Assembly: GCA_049997955.1 (NCBI GenBank)
Contig: JAEBDY010000001.1
Location: forward strand, 496,001-560,000
DNA: 64,000 nt
From: Umezawaea sp049997955
Lineage (GTDB): Bacteria; Actinomycetota; Actinomycetes; Mycobacteriales; Pseudonocardiaceae
Direction of reading: 5' to 3'
Part shown: piece by piece, positions 26,542 to 34,819 of the stretch
Numbering within the stretch: position 1 is the stretch's first letter
Layout of the letters: the number at the start of each line of letters is the position of its first letter
The notes under the pieces: model-generated
The model's input: only the letters and a program-made list of their open reading frames with translations
Databases searched by the model: none
What the model was told of the DNA's origin: nothing
Made by a program: the position numbers and the translations under genes

Positions 26542-26660
26542 GTGGCCGATTTGACTCGGGGACCCCTTGATTTGACCCTTGATCGGGCTAAAAGGGCAGT
26601 CCCGAAAGCCTGCCCGATCACTAATTTTAAGGGTCAAATCCCCCGAGTAAAATCGGCCAC
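26542..26660. repeat. Long imperfect palindrome, copy A (119 nt)
   Basis: Begins GTGGCCGATTTGACTCGGGG and ends CCCCGAGTAAAATCGGCCAC, nearly perfect complements. Further in, GATTTGACCCTT pairs with AAGGGTCAAATC and GATCGGGC with GCCCGATC, with two bulges and a loop of about 24 nt. A near-identical copy is at 52485. The 675-nt region 26066-26740 otherwise holds only the repeats listed. Confidence 0.85.
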
Positions 26661-26740
26661 GTCTGCGGCCCTCGCCTTGCGTTGGTCGTGGGTTGGTCAG
26701 CCTGACCGCCTGTGCGGTGGGTTGTCGGGCCGCTGCCTAG

Positions 26741-28459
26741 CTACGAGCCCTGCCACGATCGCCACAGCGCCGCATAGACGCCCTCTGCCGCGACGAGTTC
26801 GTTGTGGCTGCCCAGTTCGGTGATCCTGCCGTTGTCGATCACGGCTACCCGGTCGGCGTCGTGCGCTGTGCGCAGGCGGTGGGCGATGGCGATCACGGTG
26901 CGGCCTTCCAGTACCGCTGCCATGGCGCGTTCGGCGTGTCTGGCCGTTGTCGGGTCCAGCAGTGCGGTTGCCTCGTCCAGCACCACGGTGTGCGGGTCGG
27001 CGAGCACGACCCGTGCCAGTGCCACCTGTTGGGCTTGGGCCGGGTCGAGGGTGGTGTTGTCGACCTCCGCGTCCAGGTCCACCGCCCAGTGCGCGTCCAC
27101 TGTGGACAGTGCCGCGCGCATGGCGTCGTCGTCCGCGTGCGGCGCGGCCATGGCGAGGTTGTCCCGCAGCGTGCCGAGGAAGACGTGGTGTTCCTGCGTG
27201 ACCAGCAGTACTCGGCGGCGCAGTTCGTCGGCGGGCAGTTCGGCCACCGGTACGCCGCCGACGGTGACCCGGCCGGTTCGGGGCGCGTCGACACCGGCCA
27301 GCAGCCTGCCGAGCGTGGACTTGCCCGCGCCGGACGGGCCGACGATCGCCAGTCGTTCACCGGGTCGCACGGCCAGGTCCACGTCGACCAGCACGTCGTG
27401 GCCCTCGCGGTACGCGTAGTGCACGCCCGAGACGACCAAGCGGTCGTCGACGGGCACGGCGGTGGTCGTCGCCGTGGCCACGGCCGCCGCGCCGACGCCT
27501 TCGATCCGGGCCAGCGCGGCGCTGCCGGTCTGCAACTGGTCCATCCACTGGAACACCCGGTCGAACGGCTCGTGCAGCTGCCACATGTACAGCGTCGCGG
27601 CGATCACCGCCCCCAGGCTGACCACGTCGCGCGCGTGCAGGGAGCCGCCGACGACCAGCATCGCGGCGACCGGCAGCGTGTGCGCGGTGTCGAGGATCGG
27701 GAACCAGACGTTGCGCAGCCACAGCGTTCGCCGCTTGGCCGCGAAGCCGGTGCTGATCCGCCGGTCGCCGCCGTCGATCCGCCGCCGCTCCAACCCCAGC
27801 GCCTCCACGGTCCGCGCGCCCTCCGCGCTGGCGGCCAGGTGTTCGGCCTGCTCGGAGTTCGCGCGCGCCTCGGCGAGGTAGGCGGTCCGCGCCCGCCGCA
27901 GGTACCAGCGGGTGCTGAACCACAGGACCGGCGCCGCCACCAGCCCGCACACCCCGAGCAGCGGGTGCAGGAAGAACACCGCGCCGAACAGGAAGAGGAC
28001 CTGGAGCACCGCGATGAACACCTCGGGGACGCCGTCGCGCAGCGTGGTGCCGATCGTGGCGACGTCCGACGAGCTGCGGGTCATCAGGTCGCCGGTGCCC
28101 GCCCGTTCCACCACCGACGTCGGCAGCGCCAGCGACCGGTCGACCACCTGCTCGCGCAACGTCGACAGCGCTCGCTCACCGAACCGGTGCCCGGCGTACC
28201 GGGCGAACCGGGTCAGCAGCACCTGAGCCAGGCCGAACCCGACGATGCCGAGCGCCAACCTGTCCACAGTGGACGCTTCGGCGCCGTCGCGCACCTCGTT
28301 GACGATCCGGCCGAGCAGCCAGGGCCCGCCGAGCGCCGCCGCGGCGGCCAGGCCGTTGAGCAGCAGGACGACGGTCATCGCCCGCCGGTCGGCGCGGATC
28401 AGCCGCCCGATCGCGCGCCGGGTCTGCGCCGCGTCCGCGACCGGCAGTCGCCCGGTCAC
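26741..28459 (-). CDS. ABC exporter half-transporter, subunit with intact Walker motifs but lost signature
   Basis: 572 residues from GTG 28459, which overlaps the upstream stop by 4 nt. Six-helix exporter domain (to about residue 310), then an ATPase domain with Walker A GPSGAGKSTLG, Q-loop VTQEHH, Walker B TVVLDEAT and switch-His IAHRL. The ABC signature LSGGQ is replaced by LDPAQAQQ. The partner encoded just upstream has the opposite defects, so the two should form a heterodimer with one working ATP site. Substrate unknown. Confidence 0.88.
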   Translation of the reverse strand: MTGRLPVADAAQTRRAIGRLIRADRRAMTVVLLLNGLAAAAALGGPWLLGRIVNEVRDGAEASTVDRLALGIVGFGLAQVLLTRFARYAGHRFGERALSTLREQVVDRSLALPTSVVERAGTGDLMTRSSSDVATIGTTLRDGVPEVFIAVLQVLFLFGAVFFLHPLLGVCGLVAAPVLWFSTRWYLRRARTAYLAEARANSEQAEHLAASAEGARTVEALGLERRRIDGGDRRISTGFAAKRRTLWLRNVWFPILDTAHTLPVAAMLVVGGSLHARDVVSLGAVIAATLYMWQLHEPFDRVFQWMDQLQTGSAALARIEGVGAAAVATATTTAVPVDDRLVVSGVHYAYREGHDVLVDVDLAVRPGERLAIVGPSGAGKSTLGRLLAGVDAPRTGRVTVGGVPVAELPADELRRRVLLVTQEHHVFLGTLRDNLAMAAPHADDDAMRAALSTVDAHWAVDLDAEVDNTTLDPAQAQQVALARVVLADPHTVVLDEATALLDPTTARHAERAMAAVLEGRTVIAIAHRLRTAHDADRVAVIDNGRITELGSHNELVAAEGVYAALWRSWQGS

Positions 28460-30138
28460 CGGAACACCAGCGCGTGGTAGCCGGGGTGGGCCAGCAGGTC
28501 CGGGTGGGTGCCGGTCGCCACGACCCTGCCGTCCACCACGTACGCCACCTCGTCGGCCTGGTCGAGCAGCAGCGGGGACGTGCTGGTCACCACGGTCGTC
28601 CGGCCCCGCCGGGACTCGTGCACGCGGGCCGCGACCAGCGCCTCGGTGTGCGCGTCCACGGCCGAGGTCGGCTCGACCAGCAGCAGCACGTCGGGGTCGG
28701 CGAGCAGCGCCCGCACCAGCCGCAGCCGCTGCCGCTGGCCGCCGGACAGCGTCCGGCCCTGCTCCTCCACGGTGGTCTCCAGTCCGTCCGGCACGGCGTC
28801 CGCCGCGACGGCCGTGCGCACGGCGGCGGTGATGGCGGCGTCGTCGGGGTCCTCCCGCCCCGCCACGGCCTCGCGCAGCGCGCCCGCGAACAGGTGGGAG
28901 TCGTTGTCCGCCACCAGGATCCGGCGGCGCACCTCGTCGAGCGCCATGGCGGTCAGCGGCACCGCGCCCCACGTGGCCCCGGAGTCGACGTACCGGCCGA
29001 GCCGGTCCACGACCGCCACCGCGTCGGCGGGCCGGGCCGCCGCGACGGCCAGCATCCGCCCACCGGGCACGACCAGGCCGGAGTCCGGGTCGTGCAGGTC
29101 GGCGGTCCCGGTCGGGCCCGGCCGGGAGCCGTCCCGCACCACGTCGGGTTCCAGCACGAGCAGCCGCACGACCCGCCGCGCCGCGACCAGGCCGCGGGTC
29201 AGGTCCTCGGCGCCCTCGATGAAGAACCACACCGGCGTGATCAGCACCGCCACGTACCCGTACACCGCGATCAGCTCGCCGACCGTGATCGCGCCCGTCG
29301 CCGCCATGCGCGCGGAGAGCCACGTGACCCCCGCGACGAACAGCGCGGGCAGCCCGACGCCCAGCCCCTGGATCCAGCTCGTGACCGCGCCGACCCGGTA
29401 GCCCTGCGCCTGCAACGTCCGCGACGCCGTCCGGTACCGCTCCGCGAACACCTCCTTGCCGCCGATCCCGCACAGCACCCGCAGCCCGGCCACGATGTCG
29501 CCCGCGCGGGCCGTCACCGCCGCCTGCTCCGTGCGGTAGCCGGTCTCCGTGGTCTGCATCCGGTTCAGCAGCGGCACGAGCAGCCCCACCAGCAGCGGCA
29601 CGCCCACCAGCACCACGCACGCCAGCAGCGGCGACACGGAGAACAGCAGCACGCCGATCACGACGAACGCGACCACCGACCCGACGCCGGGTCCGCTGAT
29701 CGTCATCACCCGCGTGATGTGCCAGAGGTCCGTGCTGCCGATGTTCACCACCTCGCCCGTCGACACCCGGCGCGGCAACGAGGCCCCGAGCCGCACGACC
29801 TGGCGCAGCACGATCTGCGTGGTCCGGTAGTTGGCGTCGATCCGGATGAACGACATCAGCCGGTGCCGCAGCATCGCGAGCAGGGCGTTGCCCACCCCGA
29901 CACCCAGCAGCACCAGCGCCCACCACACCAGCGCGCGGGTGTTCCCCGGCTGGAGCCCTTCGTCGATGGCCCGCGAGATGATCAGCGGCGGCAGCGTCAG
30001 CAGCACCATCCACGAGCTGCTGACCACGACCGCGACGGCGACCCGGCCGCGCTGGACCTTCACCAGCCACCACAGCAGGTGAGCGGGGCCGCGCACGTCG
30101 GGTGTTCCCGGATCGTCGTACGGCAGGCGCGGACGCAT
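28456..30138 (-). CDS. ABC exporter half-transporter, subunit with degenerate Walker motifs
   Basis: 560 residues from ATG 30138 (AGGGTG 6 nt upstream; GTG 30147 is alternative). Exporter membrane domain to about residue 310. The ATPase domain keeps the signature TLSGGQRQRLRLVRAL, but Walker A is reduced to AVAAARPADAVAVV with no Lys, Walker B reads LLLVEPTSAVD with the Asp lost, and the switch His is Ser (VTSTSPLL). It therefore supplies the signature to the partner's ATP site and cannot hydrolyse alone. 4-nt overlap with the partner gene. Confidence 0.88.
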   Translation of the reverse strand: MRPRLPYDDPGTPDVRGPAHLLWWLVKVQRGRVAVAVVVSSSWMVLLTLPPLIISRAIDEGLQPGNTRALVWWALVLLGVGVGNALLAMLRHRLMSFIRIDANYRTTQIVLRQVVRLGASLPRRVSTGEVVNIGSTDLWHITRVMTISGPGVGSVVAFVVIGVLLFSVSPLLACVVLVGVPLLVGLLVPLLNRMQTTETGYRTEQAAVTARAGDIVAGLRVLCGIGGKEVFAERYRTASRTLQAQGYRVGAVTSWIQGLGVGLPALFVAGVTWLSARMAATGAITVGELIAVYGYVAVLITPVWFFIEGAEDLTRGLVAARRVVRLLVLEPDVVRDGSRPGPTGTADLHDPDSGLVVPGGRMLAVAAARPADAVAVVDRLGRYVDSGATWGAVPLTAMALDEVRRRILVADNDSHLFAGALREAVAGREDPDDAAITAAVRTAVAADAVPDGLETTVEEQGRTLSGGQRQRLRLVRALLADPDVLLLVEPTSAVDAHTEALVAARVHESRRGRTTVVTSTSPLLLDQADEVAYVVDGRVVATGTHPDLLAHPGYHALVFR

Positions 30139-30153
30139 GATCCACACCCTAGG

Positions 30154-31257
30154 TCAGCAGGCGGGCAGCACCAGGGCGTTCGCGGCGGCCGCCAGCCTCT
30201 CGGGCGTCGCCTGCTCGCCGGGGGTGTCCGTGGCGAGGGCCTGGTTGCGCGCCACGTACTCGCGCAGCACCTCCTGGTAGCGCGGGAACGCCGTCCGGTG
30301 GTCGCCCGCCGCCGCCTTCAGCTCGGCCGCCAGCACGTAGGCGCCGACGATCGCCGCGCTCGTGCTCTGCCCCGACAGCGGCGACCCGCAGTAGCCCGCG
30401 TCGCCGACGAGCGCGACCCGGCCGCGCCACCAGCGCTCCATCCGCACCTGGCTCATCGAGTCGAAGTAGAAGTCCGGCGCGTCCTCCATGAACGCCAGCA
30501 GCCGCTTCGTCTCCCAGCCCACGCCCGCGTACCGGTCGGCGATCAGCTTCCGCTGCGCGTCGAGGTCGCGGTGGTCGAAGTCCAGCAGCGGTGCCTCGAA
30601 CCCGAGCATCGAGCGGGCCTCGGTGCCGCCGCGCGCGCTGTAGACGCCGGACATCCGGCCCTCCGTGCGGTGGAACACCTGCCAGTGGTCGAGGTCGAGG
30701 AAGTTGGGCGTGGTGAACACCGACAGGTAGACGCCCAGGTGGTGCAGGTACTGGGACTCCTCGCCGAACACGAGCGCGCGCACGGCGGAGTGCAGCCCGT
30801 CCGCGCCGACGACGAGGTCGAACTCCTCCTCCGCGCCGCTGCCGAACGACACCCGGACGCCGTGCTCGTGCTCGTCCAGCGCGGTGATCCAGTCGCCGAA
30901 CACGACGTCGTCCTCGTTGCCGCGCAGGAAGATCGCGCTCAGGTCGTCGCGCAGGACCTCCACGTCGGGGCTGTCGATCACGCCGCCGGTCAGCGTCTCC
31001 TCCGTGCTGCGCACCAGTTCCGCGCCGTCGTCGTCCACGAACGACATGCCGCGCATGGCCGTGGACGCGGCCCGCAGCTCGTCCAGCAGCCCCATCCGGT
31101 CCACGACCTCCAGCGCGACGCCGCGCACGTCGATCGCCTGCCCGCCGACGCGCGGCGCGGGAGCCCGTTCCACCACGGTCGGGGCGAAACCGCCGCGCCG
31201 CAGCCAGTGGGCCAGCACCGGCCCAGCCACACCCGCCCCCGAGATCAACACCTTCAT
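30154..31257 (-). CDS. FAD-dependent monooxygenase (PHBH/TetX-like)
   Basis: 367 residues from ATG 31257, which follows GGAGG; earlier in-frame starts lie in the divergent promoter. Rossmann FAD motif ISGAGVAGPVLAHWLRRGG at the N-terminus, then LRDDLSAI, VGADGLHSAVR (the DG motif) and VALVGDAGYCGSPLSGQ (the GD motif binding the FAD ribityl chain). Family members hydroxylate aromatic compounds or drugs such as tetracyclines and rifamycins; the substrate is unknown. Divergent from a GntR-TetR regulator that probably controls it, and followed by the ABC exporter genes, suggesting a drug-response cassette. Confidence 0.88.
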   Translation of the reverse strand: MKVLISGAGVAGPVLAHWLRRGGFAPTVVERAPAPRVGGQAIDVRGVALEVVDRMGLLDELRAASTAMRGMSFVDDDGAELVRSTEETLTGGVIDSPDVEVLRDDLSAIFLRGNEDDVVFGDWITALDEHEHGVRVSFGSGAEEEFDLVVGADGLHSAVRALVFGEESQYLHHLGVYLSVFTTPNFLDLDHWQVFHRTEGRMSGVYSARGGTEARSMLGFEAPLLDFDHRDLDAQRKLIADRYAGVGWETKRLLAFMEDAPDFYFDSMSQVRMERWWRGRVALVGDAGYCGSPLSGQSTSAAIVGAYVLAAELKAAAGDHRTAFPRYQEVLREYVARNQALATDTPGEQATPERLAAAANALVLPAC

Positions 31258-31333
31258 CGAAACCTCCACGCCGTTCGCTGAGTACGATGTACAAAGTCGC
31301 AGACATCCCTTCACCAAGGGGAAATCCGGGTTT

Positions 31334-31347
31334 CTGCACTAGTGCAG
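31334..31347. promoter_or_regulatory. 14-bp perfect palindrome, likely operator
   Basis: CTGCACTAGTGCAG is fully self-complementary and lies in the 98-nt gap between the divergent monooxygenase and regulator genes, overlapping the regulator's ribosome site. A second weaker inverted repeat, GTACGATGTAC, is at about 31283-31293. Confidence 0.55.
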
Positions 31348-31355
31348 GGGGAGTC

Positions 31356-32261
31356 GTGGCCGTAGACCCGCCGTACCTGAGGATCGCCGCCGAACTGAGG
31401 CAGCGGATCGAGTCGGGGGACCTCTCACCGGGCAGCCGGGTGCCGTCCGTGCGCGGCATCGCCGCCGAGTGGGGCGTCGCCATGGCCACGGCCACCAAGG
31501 TCGTGGCGACCCTGCGGGACGCGGGCCTGGTCCACGCGGTGCCGCGGGTCGGCACGGTCGTCGCCACGCCCGCGCCGAGCAGGCGGTCGGCTCCGCGCCG
31601 CGACGCGACCGCCCGGCTGACCCGTCGGCAGGTCGTGCGGGTGGCCATCGACACGGCCGACGAGGTCGGGTTCGCCGGGCTCTCGATGCGGGCGGTCGCC
31701 GCCGAACTCGGCGTGCCGACCACGTCCCTCTACAAGCACGTCCGCGGCCGGGACGAACTGGCGCTGCTCATGGCCGACGAGGTGTTCGGCAGGCACCGGT
31801 TGCCCGCCGTGCCGCCGCCGACCTGGCGGGCGCAGCTGGAACTGGTGGCCAGGATGCAGTGGGCTGCCTACCGCGCGCACCCGTGGCTGCCGACGATCGT
31901 CTCGCTGACCCGCCCGCAGCCGATGCCGAACCTGCTGCACCACGCCGAGTGGGTGCTGCGCGCGCTGGAGGAGCACGGTCAGGACTTGACCACGATCTTC
32001 CGGACGCACATCACGCTGTTCGGCTACGTGCGGGGGACGGCGGTGAACATCGAGCCCGAGGCGCACGCCGAAGCCGATACCGGCCTGTCCGCCGACCAGT
32101 GGGTCGACGCGAACGACGGCCTGTTCGGTCAGGTCATCGACTCCGGCGCGTTCCCGGCGTTCTCCCGCGTCGTCGCCACGCCCTTCGACTTCGACCTCGA
32201 CGAGGTGTTCGAGTTCGGCCTCCAGCGGATGCTGGACGGGTTCGCGGTGCTGTTCCGCTGA
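31356..32261 (+). CDS. GntR-TetR hybrid transcription regulator
   Basis: 301 residues from GTG 31356 after AGGGGGAG. Residues 1-72 are a GntR-type winged helix (LRIAAELRQRIESGDLSPGS, VPSVRGIAAEWGVAMATATK, GLVHAVPRVGTVV). A short Arg/Pro linker leads to a TetR helix-turn-helix (FAGLSMRAVAAELGVPTTSL, YKHVRGRDEL) and a TetR ligand domain to the end. So two DNA-binding domains sit in one chain. It probably represses the divergent monooxygenase and itself through the palindrome at 31334, with a small hydrophobic ligand as inducer. Confidence 0.85.
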   Translation: MAVDPPYLRIAAELRQRIESGDLSPGSRVPSVRGIAAEWGVAMATATKVVATLRDAGLVHAVPRVGTVVATPAPSRRSAPRRDATARLTRRQVVRVAIDTADEVGFAGLSMRAVAAELGVPTTSLYKHVRGRDELALLMADEVFGRHRLPAVPPPTWRAQLELVARMQWAAYRAHPWLPTIVSLTRPQPMPNLLHHAEWVLRALEEHGQDLTTIFRTHITLFGYVRGTAVNIEPEAHAEADTGLSADQWVDANDGLFGQVIDSGAFPAFSRVVATPFDFDLDEVFEFGLQRMLDGFAVLFR

Positions 32262-32297
32262 CCGGATCCGCGCCGGCGGAAAAAGTTTCGGCGGTGA

Positions 32298-32324
32298 TGT
32301 CGAGAACCCGTGTCCGGCTCCGTC
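32298..32324 (+). promoter_or_regulatory. ECF42-type sigma promoter
   Basis: TGTCGA (32298-32303), 17-nt spacer, CGTC (32321-32324), about 50 nt before the DGPF gene. This matches the -35 TGTCGA and -10 CGTC/CGA pattern described for ECF42 sigma factors, so the operon is probably autoregulated. Confidence 0.65.
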
Positions 32325-32376
32325 CCTGCCGTGAAGGTGACCAGAATGGGTCGCACCAGCACCGAGGAGAACCACC

Positions 32377-32784
32377 ATGGCCAAGTACCTGCTGCTCAAG
32401 CACTACCGCGGCGCTCCGAAGGGGGTCAACGACGTGCCCATGGACCGGTGGACGCAGGAGGAGATCTCGGCGCACATGCAGTACATGCAGGACTTCGCGG
32501 ACCGCCTGGAGAAGACCGGCGAGTTCGTCGACGGTCAGGCGCTCGCCCCCGAGGGGACGTTCGTCCGGTACGACGGCGAGGGTCGCCCGCCGGTCACCGA
32601 CGGGCCGTTCGCCGAGACCAAGGACCTCATCGCGGGCTGGATGACGATCGACGTCGACAGCTACGAGCGGGCCGTCGAGCTGGCCGGTGAGCTGTCGGCC
32701 GCCCCCGGCGCGGGCGGGAAGCCGATCCACGAGTGGCTTGAGCTGCGCCCGTTCCTGACCGCGCCGCCCACCATCACCGAGTGA
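32377..32784 (+). CDS. YCII/DGPF-domain protein
   Basis: 135 residues. Begins MAKYLLLKHYRG and has the family hallmark VTDGPFAETKDLIAGW (about residues 72-87) with a ferredoxin-like fold pattern. YCII/DGPF proteins are small enzymes or binding proteins of unknown reaction that occur next to ECF42 sigma factors. It overlaps the sigma gene by 4 nt and is preceded by an ECF42-type promoter. Confidence 0.9.
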   Translation: MAKYLLLKHYRGAPKGVNDVPMDRWTQEEISAHMQYMQDFADRLEKTGEFVDGQALAPEGTFVRYDGEGRPPVTDGPFAETKDLIAGWMTIDVDSYERAVELAGELSAAPGAGGKPIHEWLELRPFLTAPPTITE

Positions 32785-33944
32785 CCTCCCACTTGACCGA
32801 GGCCCTGCTCCGGAGCCTCACGCCGAGCGTGCTGGGCATCCTCGTCCGCCGCGGAGCCGACTTCGCGGCGGCCGAGGACGCCGTGCAGGACGCGCTGGTC
32901 GAAGCGGTCCGCACGTGGCCGTCCGACCCGCCGCGGGACCCGAAGGGCTGGCTGATCGCCGTGGCCTGGCGCCGGTTCCTCGACGCGACCAGGGCGAACG
33001 CGGCCCGGCGCAAGCGCGAGGACCTCGTGGAAGAGGAACCGGAGCCGGGGACCGTGCCAGGGGCGGACGACACGCTCCAGCTCTACTTCCTGTGCGCCCA
33101 CCCGTCGCTCACGCCGTCGTCGGCGGTCGCGCTCACGCTGCGCGCCGTCGGCGGGCTGACGACCCGCCAGATCGCCGAGGCCTACCTGGTGCCCGAGGCG
33201 ACCATGGCGCAGCGGATCAGCCGGGCCAAGCGCACCGTGTCCGGGGTGCGGTTCGACCAGCCCGGTGACGTCGCCACCGTGCTGCGCGTCCTCTACCTGG
33301 TGTTCAACGAGGGCTACTCCGGTGACGTCGACCTCGCCGCCGAGGCCATCCGCCTCACCAGGCAGCTCGCGGCCGCGATCGACCACCCCGAGGTGGCGGG
33401 GCTGCTCGCGCTCATGCTGCTCCACCACGCCCGGCGCGCGTCCCGGACCGCTCCCGACGGCAGCCTGGTCCCGCTCGCCGAGCAGGACCGCGACCGGTGG
33501 GACACGGTGTCGATCGCCGAGGGGGTCGAGATCCTCCAGGCGGCCCTGCACCGCGACCGGCTGGGCGAGTTCCAGGCCCAGGCCGCCATCGCGGCGCTCC
33601 ACGCCGACGCGCTCACCGCGGAGGAGACCGACTGGGTGCAGGTCGTCGAGTGGTACGACGAGCTGGTGCGCCTGACCGACAGCCCGGTCGTCCGGCTCAA
33701 CCGCGCGGTGGCCGTCGGCGAGGCCGACGGACCGCGCGCCGGGCTGGCGGCGCTCGCGGCGCTGGACGACTCGCTGCCCCGCCACACGGCGGTGGCGGCG
33801 TACCTCCACGAGCGCGACGGCGACCTGGCGACGGCGGCACGGCTGTACGTCGAGGCGGCCCGGAAAGCGCCCAACCTCGCCGAACGCGACCACCTGACCC
33901 GCCAGGCCGCCCGGCTCAACGCAGGCGGGCGACCGGGCCGCTAG
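32781..33944 (+). CDS. ECF42-group RNA polymerase sigma factor with C-terminal helical extension
   Basis: 387 residues, about twice a minimal ECF sigma. Sigma2 region (FAAAEDAVQDALVEAVRTWP, PKGWLIAVAWRRFLDATRA), then sigma4 (LRAVGGLTTRQIAEAYLVPE, ATMAQRISRAKR). The remaining 210 residues are helical TPR-like (LFNEGYSG-type VFNEGYSGDV, RLNRAVAVGEADGP, YLHERDGDLATAARLYVEAA), the extension that replaces an anti-sigma factor in ECF42. GTG start overlaps the DGPF stop by 4 nt. It converges with and overlaps the next gene by 4 nt. Confidence 0.92.
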   Translation: MTSHLTEALLRSLTPSVLGILVRRGADFAAAEDAVQDALVEAVRTWPSDPPRDPKGWLIAVAWRRFLDATRANAARRKREDLVEEEPEPGTVPGADDTLQLYFLCAHPSLTPSSAVALTLRAVGGLTTRQIAEAYLVPEATMAQRISRAKRTVSGVRFDQPGDVATVLRVLYLVFNEGYSGDVDLAAEAIRLTRQLAAAIDHPEVAGLLALMLLHHARRASRTAPDGSLVPLAEQDRDRWDTVSIAEGVEILQAALHRDRLGEFQAQAAIAALHADALTAEETDWVQVVEWYDELVRLTDSPVVRLNRAVAVGEADGPRAGLAALAALDDSLPRHTAVAAYLHERDGDLATAARLYVEAARKAPNLAERDHLTRQAARLNAGGRPGR

Positions 33945-34501
33945 GCCCTGGTGAAGGTCGTCACGACCACACCGCTGGTGAACACCCTCGGCGTGCCGGT
34001 GGTGAACCTCTCCACCGGGAACTCGCCGTCGAACAGCGGGATGCCGGTGCCGAACACGATGGGGTTGACCTTGAGGACCAGCTCGTCGATCTCCGGGAGC
34101 AGCGCGGCGGCCAGCTTGCCGCCGCCGCACAGCCAGATGCCCAGCCCGTCCTCGGCCTTCAGCTCGCGGACCTTGTCCAGCACGCCGTCGGCGATGACCT
34201 CGACGTCCGGCGGCGTGTCCGTGACGGTCGTCGACACCACGTACTGGCGCAGGTGCGGGTACGGGCTGGGCCCCGCGCCCGGCACCCGGTAGGTCGCCCG
34301 ACCCATGAGGACCGTGTCGAAGTTCGTGTTGGGAGCGTTGATGCCGAGCATCTCCCTGCCCACGCCGGGCAGGGTGTCCGGGTACTCCTTGAAGATCATC
34401 TCGATGTGGTCGCCCTCGACCGGGAAGGCGTCGAACGCGCCGTCGGCGGCCGCGATGAAGCCGTCCAGCGACGTCGCCACGTAGTAGGTCAGTTTCCGCA
34501 T
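33941..34501 (-). CDS. Dihydrofolate reductase-fold (RibD C-terminal-like) protein
   Basis: 186 residues. Starts MRKLTYYVATSLDGFIAAAD, the RibD-C/DHFR-like signature, then LMGRATYR and IWLCGGGKLAAALL (NADPH site). Such stand-alone proteins reduce pterin- or flavin-like substrates, but specific functions are mostly unknown. Tail to tail with the ECF42 gene. Confidence 0.88.
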   Translation of the reverse strand: MRKLTYYVATSLDGFIAAADGAFDAFPVEGDHIEMIFKEYPDTLPGVGREMLGINAPNTNFDTVLMGRATYRVPGAGPSPYPHLRQYVVSTTVTDTPPDVEVIADGVLDKVRELKAEDGLGIWLCGGGKLAAALLPEIDELVLKVNPIVFGTGIPLFDGEFPVERFTTGTPRVFTSGVVVTTFTRA

Positions 34502-34508
34502 GTCCCTC

Positions 34509-34802
34509 TTACCTGCTGAAGGGGCCGCCGGTGATGGTCATCGCCACCACGATCACGGCCACGCCCAATCCGGAGTAGAGCAGCGCGTCGACACCCCGGC
34601 CGCGAATGGCGATCAGACCGGCCTGCTCGTCGGTCACCAGCACCCGCAGCAGCGCCGCGAGCAGCAGCGCGATGCCGATCAGCACCACGCCCTGCCGCCA
34701 GTGGTACTGCACGATCCGCACGAGACCCACCAGGGCCACGCCCAGCACCAGCGCGAACGGCAGGTGCTGGCCAGCCGCCGACCGCCAGCGCTGCTCGGGC
34801 AT
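34509..34802 (-). CDS. DUF3017 membrane protein
   Basis: 97 residues from ATG 34802; GTG 34811 is possible. Three hydrophobic segments (LPFALVLGVALVGLV, VVLIGIALLLAALLRVL, LLYSGLGVAVIVVAM) on a basic N-terminus, the DUF3017 pattern. In actinobacteria this gene follows folD, as here (17 nt after it), but its role is unknown. Confidence 0.8.
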   Translation of the reverse strand: MPEQRWRSAAGQHLPFALVLGVALVGLVRIVQYHWRQGVVLIGIALLLAALLRVLVTDEQAGLIAIRGRGVDALLYSGLGVAVIVVAMTITGGPFSR

Positions 34803-34819
34803 CAGTTCCACCGCTCCGC

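Noticed and set aside
26111..26570. Short ORFs through hairpin copies 3 and 4 (for example MSRHLSRLDKSRKMVETIA) and their minus-strand counterparts
   Set aside because: They recur because the DNA element recurs without gaps. The changes between subtypes preserve base pairing rather than amino acids, so protein coding is not needed to explain them.
26741..30145. A single 1134-codon frame spanning both ABC genes
   Set aside because: Only its second half is the real half-transporter (GTG 28459). The first half is an out-of-frame shadow of the upstream partner, whose own frame shows the membrane domain and LSGGQ.
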